Assembly: GCA_014843695.1 (NCBI GenBank)
Contig: CM026393.1
Coordinates: 5,062,324 to 5,126,323 of the forward strand
DNA: 64,000 bases
Origin: Archivesica marissinica
Taxonomy: Eukaryota > Mollusca > Bivalvia > Venerida > Vesicomyidae
Direction: 5' to 3'
Both the position numbers and the translations under genes were made by a program. Of the stretch, positions 13,918 to 25,798 are shown in pieces. A model generated the notes under the pieces. That model was not told where the DNA came from, did no database searches, and saw only the letters and a program-made list of their open reading frames with translations. How positions within the stretch are numbered: position 1 is the first letter of the stretch; the number at the start of each line of letters is the position of its first letter.

Positions 13918-14345
13918 GTGTAAGTTCAATATCGTAAAGGTGTTCTATTTATAACTTGCTTGTGTCTAGCAGACTGTCTTAGCGCAGCGGGTGTTAGTTA
14001 ATATGGCACCAGTGACATGGCCTAAGTATAACGTATCTGTGCTAACTCATTTTGCCTTACCACATGCTCATTTTTCAAAATTAAAGCATCGGCTTGTTTG
14101 TGAATTCCCAAATCACAACTAATTGACTTACCGGTATAACTTTGGCTCAGAGTCTCACCAGGAGTACGAAGGTTCGTACTGTCTGCGATGCTTGTGTCAT
14201 AAATATGTTTTTTTATAAATACTGTATAAAGGGTACTATGCGTTGGTGTTATATATTCGCGGTCAAAAATTATGTGCGAATTTTAAATTGTGATATATAC
14301 ATCATGCGTGTAATATATACGTCGGACTTATAACAAGACCTATGC
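13918..14345. other. unique stretch
   Basis: No gene or repeat recognised. The 63-codon frame at 14142-14333 has no supporting feature. Confidence 0.4.
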
Positions 14346-14630
14346 AAAGACGGACCTGGAGTCCAGTGGTTAGCACGTTGGACTGGTAATCCAGGGATCG
14401 CAGGTTCGATCTCCATCTGACCCTAATTCAATTTTCAGTCTTTCAGATGGGACTTCAAGCCGGACTTCTCGTGTCGGTGCTTTACATCGTGCACGTAAAA
14501 GAACCAGAGGAGACTCAGGATCATTTCACTTTCCTCCAACAATCTAAAATGACTAATCTCTTCAGGGGGCGTCGCTCATATGGGCAACTGATAGCGACGA
14601 TAATTACACGTAAAACACACGCACCACCTA
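14346..14630 (+). mobile_element. SINE-B
   Basis: Head with GTCCAGTGGTTAGCACG, anticodon arm TTGGACTGGTAATCCA and B box GGTTCGATCT; body TCGTGTCGGTGCTTTACATC; tail AGCGACGATAATTACACG. Slightly diverged. Confidence 0.92.
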
Positions 14631-14884
14631 TGCATTGCTACTTTACACGTCCAGCTAATAATAATATATATACCAAGCGCATAGAACATAGATGCGCCTG
14701 TATTTCAAAGTATATTTATAAGCTATAATAGCTCTCGGATCTAATCCATTTTCATTCATGTATCTAACTTCTGTGATGGTTTGAAATGCACTATGTCTAA
14801 GCTAAAGCATATATTTTATACTTTCGAAATATAAATGAAGAATCGAAATAATACTGCCTAGTTTCGTGTATGGTTCATCTAATA

Positions 14885-15588
14885 GTGTGTGATTTACAGA
14901 CGTACGTGGTGAATTTACCGACGTACGTGGTGGACTGTCAGACGTACGTGGTGAATTTACCGACGTACGTGGTGGATTTATCGATTTTCATGTGGGATCA
15001 ACTGACTTTCAAATTGGAATTGCCCTATCGACTCTTGATTCAAATGTACTGACTTTCGTTCCGCATTTATCGATTTTCATATTTAATTTACCGATTTAAA
15101 TATGGGATTTACCGATTTAAATATGGGATTTACTGATTGAGATTTACTGACTTCCGTGCTGAAACTATTGACCTTCGTGCCATATTTGCCGATTTTCATA
15201 TGAGATTTATTGACGTTAGTGTGGGATCTACCGATATTCGTGTGGGATTTGTCGACTTTCGTATGGGATTTATTGACGTTAGTGTGGGATCTACCGATAT
15301 TCCTGTGGGATTTGTCGACTTTCGTATGTGATTTATTGACGTTAGTGTGGGATCTACCGATATTCGTGTGTGATTTGTCGACTTTCGTATGGGATTTATT
15401 GACGTTAGTGTGGGATCTACCGATATTCGTGTGGGATTTGTCGACTTTAGTATGGGATTTATCGATGTTAGTGTGGGATCTACCGATATTCGTGTGGGAT
15501 TTGTCGACTTTCGTATGGGATTTATTGACGTTAGTGTGGGATCTACCGATATTCGTGTGGGATTTGTCGACTTTTGTATGGGATTGCT
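14885..15588. repeat. 21-bp repeat arranged as 63-bp trimers
   Basis: Units such as TGGGATTTATTGACGTTAGT, TGGGATCTACCGATATTCGT and TGGGATTTGTCGACTTTCGT (each 21 bp) alternate A-B-C to give a regular 63-bp higher-order unit from about 15200. Upstream, 14890-15200 holds older diverged units (GACGTACGTGGTGAATTTAC). Both strands are open because 21 is a multiple of three. Confidence 0.93.
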
Positions 15589-16539
15589 GGCCATAATACC
15601 AATACCTTACATATTGCAATACATTATGTGTTATAACAACGACATGAGTACAATTCCTCTGTAACCTTAATACTGCGTACACTTGATCCAGTGAAGAAAA
15701 TAAAGAAAATATCGGCTCTAATGTATCGATTTTGAAATATTATTAAATAATATAACGATTAGCGATATACACTATTCATATTTTAAATCGATTCTTTAAT
15801 ATTTATATAATTATATGGTTCACAATTTTCATCAACCAGCATCATTAACAACAGACAAGTCCGTGCCATTTCATACTTTGCAATGAATTATGAAACGACT
15901 ACATTGATCCCAGCGGGTACATTTCAGATCTCGTGCTCCCAAGTTTCAACAATTTGCTCGGTGAATACATAGGACAAATGTTGACAAAGCCATAGGCTGG
16001 CTCGTGGATGTATGTAACATTCTAACATCTGTTTGATAAGAATTTAATCAGGATACAATTGCTGTATGCTACTGTGTGTATAGTTCTGAGCACACGTAAA
16101 TGTGGGTCTGTTTTAGGAAAACAATTTAGAACTATTACTACATATACAAATATAGAAAACAGGATCAAATTAAGTTATAATTATGCTATTTAAATTTGCC
16201 GTTTGAACCAATCGTGCTTGTTATTATTAGCATGGTTGATACACATGCATTCGTTGTGCAGATATCGTTATTATGAAATACGTTGCTATGGAGCTTAATT
16301 TAAACATTATTTCATCTATTTGACATTACAACCATTATACACATATAATCTAACCATACGGCAACGTGCAGATTGGATTAGTAAATAAGTCTTCGACGAA
16401 GGCAAATATTAATCTTACCAAGCTGCGTTTAAATACAATACGGTTTTGGACAAGACAATAGACTAGTGTGGAGCTTGAAATAGACATATTTGAATACAGT
16501 GAGATTAGTTACGTGTTGTTGAGTGTGCTCTCATTGAGC
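15589..16539. other. unique AT-rich stretch upstream of a candidate exon
   Basis: No repeat family seen. It could hold a promoter and 5' UTR for the candidate exon at 16540, but I see no decisive element. Confidence 0.35.
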
Positions 16540-16578
16540 ATGGATGACACAGTATTAATGGCATCGGACAGTGAAGAC
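16540..16578 (+). CDS. candidate first coding exon (13 codons)
   Basis: ATG in good Kozak context (A at -3, G at +4) opens MDDTVLMASDSED, an acidic N-terminus. It runs straight into GTAAGTAT, a near-perfect 5' splice donor. No downstream exon is found in the window; the putative intron has a SINE-A 46 bp later. Product not recognised. The call rests only on start context plus donor, so it may be chance. Confidence 0.3.
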
Positions 16579-16624
16579 GTAAGTATAGAAACATATTGTT
16601 GTCTTTTTTTTATTTTATTTTTTT

Positions 16625-16850
16625 TTATACAAATTTAATTTAGCTCGATTGTGAAACAAGTTATTACAACTTATATTTATCACTCTCGATACCTCATTCC
16701 TGATGGAATCCATCGCCATGAGGGAGAGAGAAGAGGCAATGTGGAATTTAAATGCCTTGCCTAAGGGCATAATCGTAACGGCTCCAGCGGGGCTCCAACT
16801 CCAGACCGTTCGCACCTGAAGCGAACGCACATCCACTGCGCTATCACGAC
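16625..16850 (-). mobile_element. SINE-A, reverse
   Basis: Full-length reverse copy: tail complement ATACAAATTTAATTTAGCTC, body, and head complement CACTGCGCTATCACGACT. The B-box region is mutated (GGGGCTCCAACTCC). Flanking duplication not clear. Confidence 0.9.
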
Positions 16851-16993
16851 TACATTCAAAAATATATGCAATGATACATTCAAAAATACGTTTTTAATAG
16901 ATTTATTAAATAAAAGATTATAAACACATAGAATTTACATGTTACAAATAATATTTTACAAATAATAGTCAATGGTGGTTGAAAATATAGCGC

Positions 16994-17515
16994 TTAAAGC
17001 GACACTACATCAGTGGAAGCGCACATTTCTACAGAATGTAATTTTCTATTATATGATATAATTTGGTTTCAAATATTTGTCTCAAAAACTGAGTATTTAA
17101 ACTAATAAGCAAACGTCGTATACGCGGTTTGTTGACATAACAAAATAATGTAAATATGGACAACATCCATGCGTAATACAACGCGTGCATCCCTAATAAC
17201 ATGAATTATGATACAGATTTACCGTTCTATCTCACAGGTGTGCCTGTGCACATTTATTTGTAGACTAATCGTATTTAAATTATCTTTAAGCGACAGTAGC
17301 ACGCGTTTAGTATTGACTCCAGTGACAAACAAACGTCAACTTATAGGAGGCTGGATGACCGTTATATTAAATCCTACTTTCACTTTTAAAACTTTGTAGA
17401 CCACAAAACACTCATTGTTAGTGATTGAATGTATTCTGAAGAGTTTGCAGTAGCAATGCATTAATACATGAAATATTGCATTTTTTTGGCTTTGTGCGAT
17501 TTAATGTCGCTTTAA
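16994..17515 (+). mobile_element. M2 MITE at TTAA target, 522 bp
   Basis: Ends TTAAAGCGACACTACATCAG and GATTTAATGTCGCTTTAA, inverted and bounded by TTAA. The interior (AAACGTCGTATACGCGG, TCTCACAGGTGTGCC, AGTAGCAATGCATT) is shared with copies at 20755, 34437, 55473 and 60314. Non-autonomous. Confidence 0.88.
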
Positions 17516-17859
17516 ATACATACATGTGCGTAACTAAGGTGGTCTAACACGTCTACTTGATTGATCGATAAATAACCGGTATGTGCATATTTTTATATTA
17601 AACAATTATTCTTATGCCCTTTTATAAACCTAAAATACCGACTAGACATAACTATATGTATACCTGGTAGACACCTAAGCTAACTTTTAGCAGAGATAAC
17701 ATTTTAATTTGACATAACAATTATTAGTAATTTATCCGGCAATAGTGTTGCATAGTTTAGCATTGTATGTATTCAGTTACGATAGTCTGTATTCAAAAGA
17801 CAACATTGTACATTCAAGTACACACTATGAGGATAAACGTATGACACTAATAACATTAT
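17516..17859. other. unique stretch
   Basis: Nothing recognised beyond AT-rich sequence. Confidence 0.4.
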
Positions 17860-18165
17860 TTAACTCGAATGCTCTATAGATAAAAACTGACATTTCAAAA
17901 TACCCGTGTGCTTAGATGATAACAATTCTATAAATTTGGGGATATTTGAACGTTTCCAGTAATATTGTTTAATGTAAGTGATTCTAATATCTTTATATAA
18001 TTGGCATTCCAATATAAAATGGAATTCATCTTCTAGTATGTTGCATATGATACATTTTCTTTTAGTTCTTGGAATTGTATTAGGTTTATGTCATCGTCCG
18101 GTTTCTATTGCTAATCTGTGGGCATACAGTCTCAGTCTTATCAATGTTTGTGTTCTAAATTTCAT
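17860..18165 (-). pseudogene. LINE pol C-terminal fragment with zinc knuckle
   Basis: Read on the minus strand from 18165: MKFRTQTLIRLRLYAHRLAI, ETGR, a TGA stop where a tryptophan codon is usual, then KRKCIICNILEDEFHFILEC, then YYWKRSNIPKFIELLSS and a stop at 17860. The CxxC...HxxxxC knuckle after an ETGRW motif is the C-terminal hallmark of a LINE clade common in invertebrate genomes (from memory). Diverged sequence to about 18300 (QGWDETSANAPRASSYK in another frame) probably belongs to the same element. Dead copy, both ends missing. Confidence 0.8.
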
Positions 18166-18300
18166 GATATTTATGTGTTTTATGTAAACGTGTGAAGTTT
18201 ATACGAAGAAGCTCTTGGTGCATTTGCTGATGTTTCATCCCAGCCTTGTATAAATGTATATTTCTACCTTTGTTTAAAACATTCCTTGATATGACCATAC

Positions 18301-18556
18301 ATGATTCTTTGTTTTGACCGATTTAGTCCAGTTATTCTTGGTAATCGTTCCATATCATGTATTATTACACAGTATGCATGTATTTAATGTACTTGGAGTT
18401 TTCAGATCATAAACTTTTAAACCAACATTTTATTATTTGTAGTAATCTTTGCCACCGCTTTGCACTTTGATGATTATATAGAACGATAGGGTTAGACATC
18501 ACTACAGTCTGATAAGTGCATTCACTGTACGAATACATGCCATCCGTACCTTTTTA
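18301..18556. other. unique or degraded stretch
   Basis: May include more of the LINE remnant; no recognisable motif. Confidence 0.3.
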
Positions 18557-18799
18557 AAACTTTATTTATTTTACAACGATTGCGAAGCAAGTTTTATCAA
18601 CTTATATTAATCACTCTCGTTGGCGCGGATGAAAGCGTACATGTGGTCATTCGTGTGGGAGGAAACCGGAGTACCCGGAGAAAACCCACTTGTCCGATCT
18701 TGCGACCACCGTACCATCTCACATACTTCCCGGTCCGAGGATCGAACCCGAGTTGCATTGGTGAGAAGGGAGCGCGCTAACCACTGCCCTAATCGGACC
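18557..18799 (-). mobile_element. SINE-C, full length, reverse
   Basis: On the minus strand: head with AGTGGTTAGCGCGCTC and B box GGGTTCGATCC, then GGGTTTTCTCCGGGTACTCC and TTTCCTCCCACACG, then the tail AACGAGAGTGATTAATATAA. Best-preserved SINE-C here. Confidence 0.92.
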
Positions 18800-19000
18800 T
18801 AATCGTAGATGCTTGCTGGTCAACTAAGAGGACCAAGGTCAGATTGCACAGATGTGCATAACGATATAGGTACTACAATCCATATACACACATGTATCGA
18901 CATTCTTATCGTTTATATAGCACTATTGATAATGTTTGTAGGCAATCGTTGTATAGGAAATAAAGTTTAAACTTAAGCGGAGTCATCAGTTCCAGTACTG

Positions 19001-19292
19001 AAAGTTTCTAAGTCCGCCTTCGTGGTCGAGTGGTTAATGTCGCTGACTTGTATACCACTGTAACCTATCATCACTGATGGTCACAGGTTCCAGACCCACT
19101 CAGGCCGTGTCTCATTGATATGAAAGAGTTGGCAGTTTCTTACGGAGGTTGGTGCACCCAAGTACTGGTTATCCGTTGGAGCCTGCCCAGGAAAGGTGTT
19201 GCTAGGTAAACTGTCCGCCGGCGATATAGCCCGAAATGGTGCTGATGCAGGCGTAAAACCGGAAATATAACATAATAACATAAAGTTTCTAA
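19001..19292 (+). mobile_element. SINE-D with 11-bp target-site duplication
   Basis: Class-II tRNA (Ser/Leu-like) head TGGTCGAGTGGTTAATGTCG, B box degenerated to AGGTTCCAGACCC, body CTCAGGCCGTGTCTCATTGA and CACCCAAGTACTGGTT, and tail GGCGATATAGCC, GTGCTGATGCAGGCGTAAAA, ending in ATAAC repeats. AAAGTTTCTAA at 19001-19011 and 19282-19292 flanks it. Confidence 0.92.
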
Positions 19293-19411
19293 ATTTATAT
19301 TAACTGAGTGCAAATACAAACTGGAGCACTAACTATCTAATATCATTGTCCTGAGTTACATCATCAAAGTTTTAAAAGGGATCTCAAAAATATGTTTTGT
19401 TAGTTTGTTTG

Positions 19412-19545
19412 TTCAGGTTTTACGCCTTCATCAACACCATTTTGGGCTATATCACCGGCGGGCTGTCTACCTAGCAACATCTTTCCTTGGCAGGCTCCAG
19501 GTGTTAACAAGTGTTGTGTGCACCGACCTCCGTAAGAAAGGCATA
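19412..19545 (-). mobile_element. SINE-D 3' fragment, reverse
   Basis: Reverse complement of the SINE-D tail and body (GGTTTTACGCC, GGGCTATATCACCGGCGGGC, GTGCACCGACCTCCGTAAG). It lies 120 bp from the forward copy, making an inverted pair. Head missing. Confidence 0.87.
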
Positions 19546-19671
19546 CATATGTTACAGTCAATTGACTGGATATTAGTACAGAAACAGAAGATACTCAGGC
19601 ATTATCACAGGCATCCCCGTTTCTTTTATATGCCAGGTGCATAGTAGCCTACATAATTATACATTTAAATG

Positions 19672-19850
19672 GGTTCGAGCCCCGCTGGAGCCATTACGAG
19701 TGTGCCCTTAGACAAGGCATTTAAATTCCACGTTGCCTCTTCTCTCTCCCTCGTGACGATGGATTTCATCAGGAATGAGGTATCGAGAGTGATTAATATA
19801 AGTTGTAAGAACTTGTTTCACAATCGAGCTAAAATAAATGTGTATAAACT
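19672..19850 (+). mobile_element. SINE-A, 5'-truncated
   Basis: Starts at the B box (GGTTCGAGCCCCGCTGGAGC); body and tail to GTATAAACTA present. Confidence 0.9.
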
Positions 19851-20139
19851 ATTTAAATTGGTTCTCGGATGTTTGTAATATCCGAAATACTGTTACTTTT
19901 CAGAATAGTTCTACATATACATACGTATAGACGTGCAGTTATTAGTATTCGCTCTAGCAGATTTAGTAATAACAACATGTTGGGTAGAGTGGTAATACTT
20001 AGTTCTGCTTCGCTGATATCTACGTAGATAATTACCTACACCTTTTTCAATATATATGTGTACCTGACTGGAACTCTAGGAGAAATGTGTTGATCTAGTG
20101 CTGGTGATTCGCCGAACGATGTCATGCGTTCAATCTAGG

Positions 20140-20345
20140 CTGTCCGTTTAGCGCAGTTGGTAGCACGCTCGTTTCTAACCAATGCGACTCGGGTTCGATC
20201 CTATGACCGGTAAGTATGTGAGCTGGTACGGTGGTCGGACAAGTGGGGGGGGGTCCGGGTACTCCGGTTTCCTCCCACACGAATGATTTACGTTTTCATC
20301 CGCACAAACGAGAGTGGTTAATATAAGTTGTTAAAACAATATCAA
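20140..20345 (+). mobile_element. SINE-C
   Basis: Head GTCCGTTTAGCGCAGTTGGT (A box), B box GGGTTCGATCC, then a shortened V-like segment with a GGGGGGG run, CCGGGTACTCCGGTTTCC, and a truncated tail ending AAGTTGTTAAAAC. Confidence 0.9.
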
Positions 20346-20381
20346 TATTATAAAGAAATCATAAACTTGAATATGTTACAT

Positions 20382-20421
20382 ACACACACACACATATATA
20401 TATATATATTATATATATATA
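20382..20421. repeat. (AC)n(AT)n microsatellite
   Basis: ACACAC followed by an AT run. Confidence 0.9.
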
Positions 20422-20754
20422 TGCGCATCAATATATAAATATGTAGTATAAACAGTACTAATTGACAGAATATTACTACATAATGACATAGCTTCTTTAA
20501 GAGATATACAAATATTAATCAATTATTTCTTATTCTTGCATGTTAGGATCGATATCAATTTATTCATTGAGGGACATGCGATATAGACCACATTGTTTAA
20601 TCATATATATAATAATATGTATTTTTCAAAACATATTATGAAATGGTATTCAGATTCAATGACATTTTGATTGCATAATTTACATAATTCTATTGTTTCT
20701 ATCAATACAATTAAATATTTCAAATCAAATGTATAATGTATGGGAGGTTAATCC
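20422..20754. other. AT-rich unique stretch
   Basis: Nothing recognised. Confidence 0.4.
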
Positions 20755-21295
20755 TTAAAGCGACACTACATCAGTGAAAACGCAAATTTCTACATAATTT
20801 ATTTTCCTATTATATGGTATAGTTTATTTCCAAATATTTGCCTCAAAACTGAGTATTTCAACTAATAAACAAACGTCGTATACGCGGTTTATTGACATAA
20901 CAACATAATGTAAATGTGGTAGACACACAAGCGTAATATAACTCGTGTGTCCTGAATAACACGATTTATGATACATATTTACCATTATATCTCACATGTG
21001 TGCCTATGTATATTTATTTGTAGACTTATTAATCTTAGTTAAATTATCTCTAAACGGAATGATCTCGCGTTTAGTATTGACCCCGTTGACAAACAAACAA
21101 ACAAACGTCAATTCAGGAGCATGGATGACCATTATATAAAATCCTACTTTCAATTTTGAAAGTTTGTAGACCATAACACACTTTTATTGATCCAATGCTA
21201 GAGTTCGAATGTATTCGGAAGAATTTATAGTAGCAATGCATGTACGTGAATAAAATGCATTTAATTTGCTGTTGTGCGATGCCTTGTCACTTTAA
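20755..21295 (+). mobile_element. M2 MITE whose 3' end runs into a satellite
   Basis: 5' end TTAAAGCGACACTACATCAG; interior matches the copy at 16994; 3' end GATGCCTTGTCACTTTAA is a decayed form of the usual GATGTAATGTCGCTTTAA. The 36-bp array begins at the next base. Confidence 0.88.
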
Positions 21296-24200
21296 ACATG
21301 TACACTATTGAAGTAAGCAATGACACTTTAAACATGTACACTATTGAAGTAAGCAATGCCACTATAAACATGTACACTATTGAAGTAAGCAATGCCACTT
21401 TCCACATGTACACTATTGAAGTAAGCAATGCCACTATAAATATGTACACTATTGAAGTAAGCAATGCCACTATAAACATGTACACTATTGAAGTAAGCAA
21501 TGTCACTATAAACATGTACACTATTGAAGTAAGCAATGCCACTATAAACATGTACACTATTGAAGTAAGCAATGCCACTATAAACATGTACACTATTGAA
21601 GTAAGCAATGCCACTATAAACATGTACACTATTGCAGTAAGCAATACCACTATAAACATGTACACTATTGAAGTAAGCACTGCCACTATAAACATGTACA
21701 CTATTGAAGTAAGCAATGCCACTATACACATTTACACTATTGAAGTAAGCAATGCCACTATAAACATGTACACTATTGAAGTAAGCAATGCCACTATAAA
21801 CATGTACACTATTGAAGTAAGCAATGCCACTATAAACATGTACACTATTGAAGTAAGCAATGCCACTATAAACATGTACACTATTGAAGTAAGCAATGCC
21901 ACTATAAACATGTACACTATTGAAGTAAGCAATGCCACTATAAACATGTACACTATTGAAGTAAGCAATGCCACTATAAACATGTACACTATTGAAGTAA
22001 GCAATGCCACTTTAACATGTACACTATCGAAGTAAGCAATGCCACTTTACACATGTACACTATTGAAGTAAGCAATGCCACTATAAGCATGTACACTATT
22101 GAAGTAAGCAATGCCACTATAAACATGTACACTATTGAAGTAAGCAATGCCACTATAAACATGTACACTATTGAAGTAAGCAATGCCACTATACACATGT
22201 ACACTATTGAAGTATGCAATGCCACTATAAACATGTACACTATTGAAGTAAGCAATGCCACTATAAGCATGTACACTATTGAAGTAAGCAATGCCACTTT
22301 ACACATGTACACTATTGAAGTAAGCAATGCCACTATAAACATGTACACTATTGAAGTAAGCAATGCCACTATAAACATGTACACTATTGAAGTAAGCAAT
22401 GCCACTATAAACATGTACACTATTGAAGTAAGCAATGCCACTATAAACATGTACACTATTGAAGTAAGCAATGCCACTATAAGCATATACACTATTGAAG
22501 TAAGCAATGCCACTATAAGCATATACACTATTGAAGTAAGCAATGCCACTATAAACATGTACACTATTGAAGTATGCAATGCCACTATAAACATGTACAC
22601 TATTGAAGTAAGCAATTCCACGTTACACATGTACACTATTGAAGTAAGCAATGCCACTATAAACATGTACACTATTGAAGTAAGCAATGCCACTATAAAC
22701 ATGTACACTATTGAAGTAAGCAATGCCACTATACACATTTACACTATTGAAGTAAGCAATGCCACTATAAACATGTACACTATTGAAGTAAGCAATGCCA
22801 CTATAAACATGTACACTATTGAAGTAAGCAATGCCACTATAAACATGTACACTACTGAAGTAAGCAATGACACTATAAACATGTACACTATTGAAGTAAG
22901 CAATGCCACTATAAACATGTACACTATTGAAGTAAGCAATGCCACTATAAACATGTACACTATTGAAGTAAGCAATGCCACGTTAACATGTACACTATCG
23001 AAGTAAGCAATGCCACTTTACACATGTACACTATTGAAGTAAGCAATGCCACTATAAACATGTACACTATTGAAGTAAGCAATGCCACTTTACAAATGTA
23101 CACTATTGAAGTAAGCAATGCCACTATAAGCATGTACACTATTGAAGTAAGCAATGCCACTATAAACATGTACACTATTGAAGTAAGCAATGCCACTATA
23201 AACATGTACACTATTGAAGTAAGCAATGCCACTATACACATGTACACTATTGAAGTATGCAATGCCACTATAAACATGTACACTATTGAAGTAAGCAATG
23301 CCACTATAAGCATGTACACTATTGAAGTATGCAATGCCACTATAAACATGTACACTATTGAAGTAAGCAATGCCACTATAAGCATGTACACTATTGAAGT
23401 AAGCAATGCCACTATAAACATGTACACTATTGAAGTATGCAATGCCACTATAAACATGTACACTATTGAAGTAAGCAATGCCACTATAAACATGTACACT
23501 ATTGAAGTAAGCAATGCCACTATAAACATGTATACTATTGAAGTAAGCAATGCCACTATAAGCATATACACTATTGAAGTAAGCAATGCCACTATAAGCA
23601 TATACACTATTGAAGTAAGCAATGCCACTATAAACATGTACACTATTGAAGTATGCAATGCCACTATAAACATGTACACTATTGAAGTAAGCAATGCCAC
23701 TATAAACATGTACACTACTGAAGTAAGCAATTCCACGTTACACATGTACACTATTGAAGTAAGCAATTCCACGTTACACATGTACACTATTGAAGTAAGC
23801 AATGCCACTATAAACATGTACACTATTGAAGTAAGCACTGCCACTATAAACATGTACACTATTGAAGTAAGCAATGACACTATAAACATGTACACTATTG
23901 AAGTAAGCACTGCCACTATAAACATGTACACTATTGAAGTAAGCAATTCCACGTTACACATGTACACTATTGAAGTAAGCAATGCCACTATAAACATATA
24001 CACTATTGAAGTAAGCACTGCCACTATAAACATGTACACTATTGAAGTAAGCAATGCCACTATAAACATGTACACTATTGAAGTAAGCAATTCCACGTTA
24101 CACATGTACACTATTGAAGTAAGCAATGCCACTATAAACATGTACACTATTGAAGTAAGCAATGCCACTATAAATATGTACACTATTGAAGTAAGCAATG

Positions 24201-24378
24201 CCACTATAAACATGTACACTATTGAAGTAAGCACTGCCACTATAAACATGTACACTATTGAAGTAAGCACTGCCAATATAAACATGTACACTATTGAAGT
24301 AAGCAATGCCACTATAAACATGTACACTATTGAAGTAAGCAATGCCACTATAAACATGTACACTAGTGAAGTAAGCTA
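21296..24378. repeat. 36-bp tandem satellite, about 85 copies
   Basis: Unit: CACTATAAACATGTACACTA then TTGAAGTAAGCAATGC. The first two units carry CACTTTAA, identical to the adjoining M2 end, instead of CACTATAA. A 35-bp variant with CTATCGAAG occurs at about 22010 and 22981, 971 bp apart (27 units less one base), so blocks were duplicated. Both strands are open through the array (36 = 12 codons); not coding. Confidence 0.98.
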
Positions 24379-24739
24379 TCACTAGAAGCTGCATCAATAT
24401 AATCTTCATAGCATAATACATAAATCATGATCTCTTGTGAAGGTATCACACAGACATTCAGGAATTACATTCTACGAAACTCTTCATCTATATGTTTGCT
24501 TTTCATGTTTTTATTTTTTTAACTTTATATTAACATAATATATATGCAAATAAGCACAAATTAACAGAAGAAACTATGCTACATGTTACCGGCGAGACGC
24601 TTGATTGGCGATACTTGTTGCAAATATGTATGCAATAAAACTACATCTTTATGGAGGAAAGGGTTAAGCAGAATGTTGTTTATTCAGACATATGTGTTAT
24701 CACAGATTGGTAGTTCACTCTTCTGAAAGTAACAACCTA
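24379..24739. other. AT-rich unique stretch
   Basis: Nothing recognised. Confidence 0.4.
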
Positions 24740-24924
24740 TATAAAGTGTACATGTTTATATCAACATAACGTATACATGTATATATCAACATAAAGTATA
24801 CATGTATATATCAACATAACGTATACATGTATATATCAACATAACGTATACATGTATATATCAACATAACGTGTACATGCACATATCAACATAACGTGTA
24901 CATGTATACGTATATATCAACAAG
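24740..24924. repeat. 25-bp tandem repeat, about 7 copies
   Basis: Unit TATATCAACATAACGTATAC plus ATGTA; the TATACATGTATA core is palindromic. Confidence 0.93.
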
Positions 24925-24949
24925 TCAGAACAAACATCGTCAACGTGAC

Positions 24950-25126
24950 ATCTGCTTCAACCTTGCACCTGCTTCAACCTTGCACCTGCTTCAACCTGAC
25001 ACCATTTCAACCTGTCACCTGCTTCAATATTGCACATGCTTCAACCTGGCACCTGCTTCAATATTGCGCATGCTTCCACCTTGCAACTGCTTCAATCTGG
25101 CACCTGCTTCAACCTGACACCTGCTT
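24950..25126. repeat. 17-bp tandem repeat, about 10 copies
   Basis: Unit CTGCTTCAACCTTGCAC with diverged versions (TTCAATATTGCAC, TTCAACCTGACAC). Confidence 0.92.
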
Positions 25127-25453
25127 GAAATGTTTCATCGTACTGTCCTCACCAATCTGCCACTGGCTAACCTAAAATGGTATCGTCTGTTATATACGGA
25201 AACAATTGGGTTATTTGCGGGAAAGCTGGCACATGTCTGTCCCATCCGTTAGAGCTATTTACAGTTAATTAAAACTACAATAGATTCCAGACCTACTTTA
25301 GCCAGATACGTTATGATGGCATAGAAAAATAACAGAAACTAAAACAGCTACACAGTGTGTACTGAATTTAGTCTCATACCATCACGAAGAACTATGCACA
25401 TCAACCTTGTTCTTAATATATTTCATTTTAGTCTGGTTGTATAACTCCTATAT
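25127..25453. other. unique stretch
   Basis: No repeat or gene recognised between the 17-bp array and the transposon. Confidence 0.4.
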
Positions 25454-25762
25454 GAACATTTTGCAGGAAAAAAGTAAAGGAAATATAATTCTTAGTTTTT
25501 CTGAATCAGTATGAATCATAGCGCATCAGAAAAAAAATCCCCATGAATTGGTCTTGGGGAATGTTTCTCCCAGCACTCTAGTCACTTCTGGTCTAGGTAT
25601 GATAATGCAAATTGGCATGAGGTTACAAAAATGATGACTCTTCACTGGGGTCAATGGACCAAATTGATGTGATGATGTAATCATGACGAGATCCAAGATG
25701 GCGTCCATTTTGGCGGAAAAAACGAATATATTGGCTACCAGTCAACTCGCGTCATTCTGACT
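25454..25762 (+). repeat. left terminal inverted repeat (309 bp)
   Basis: Matches the reverse complement of 29646-30024: shared blocks include GGAAAAAAGTAAAGGAAA, ATTCTTAGTTTTTCTGAATC, CACTTCTGGTCTAGGTATGA, CCAAGATGGCGTCCATTTTG and GTCATTCTGACT. It lacks about 70 bp present in the right arm (between CCAGCAC and TCTAGTCACTTC). Confidence 0.92.
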
Positions 25763-25798
25763 CATTGTTTACTGTTTTTGTTTCATGTAGGCTACCAA

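Noticed and set aside
15083..15682. 199-codon frame with SHTNIGR-type heptads
   Set aside because: 21-bp array open on both strands; looks like a coiled or heptad protein only by period.
17978..18187. 69-codon hydrophobic plus-strand frame
   Set aside because: Antisense shadow of the LINE remnant on the minus strand.
21274..24385. Long frames repeating NATINMYTIEVS and, inverted, ALLTSIVYMFIV
   Set aside because: Same artefact of a 36-bp period; both strands open; the array is derived from a MITE end.
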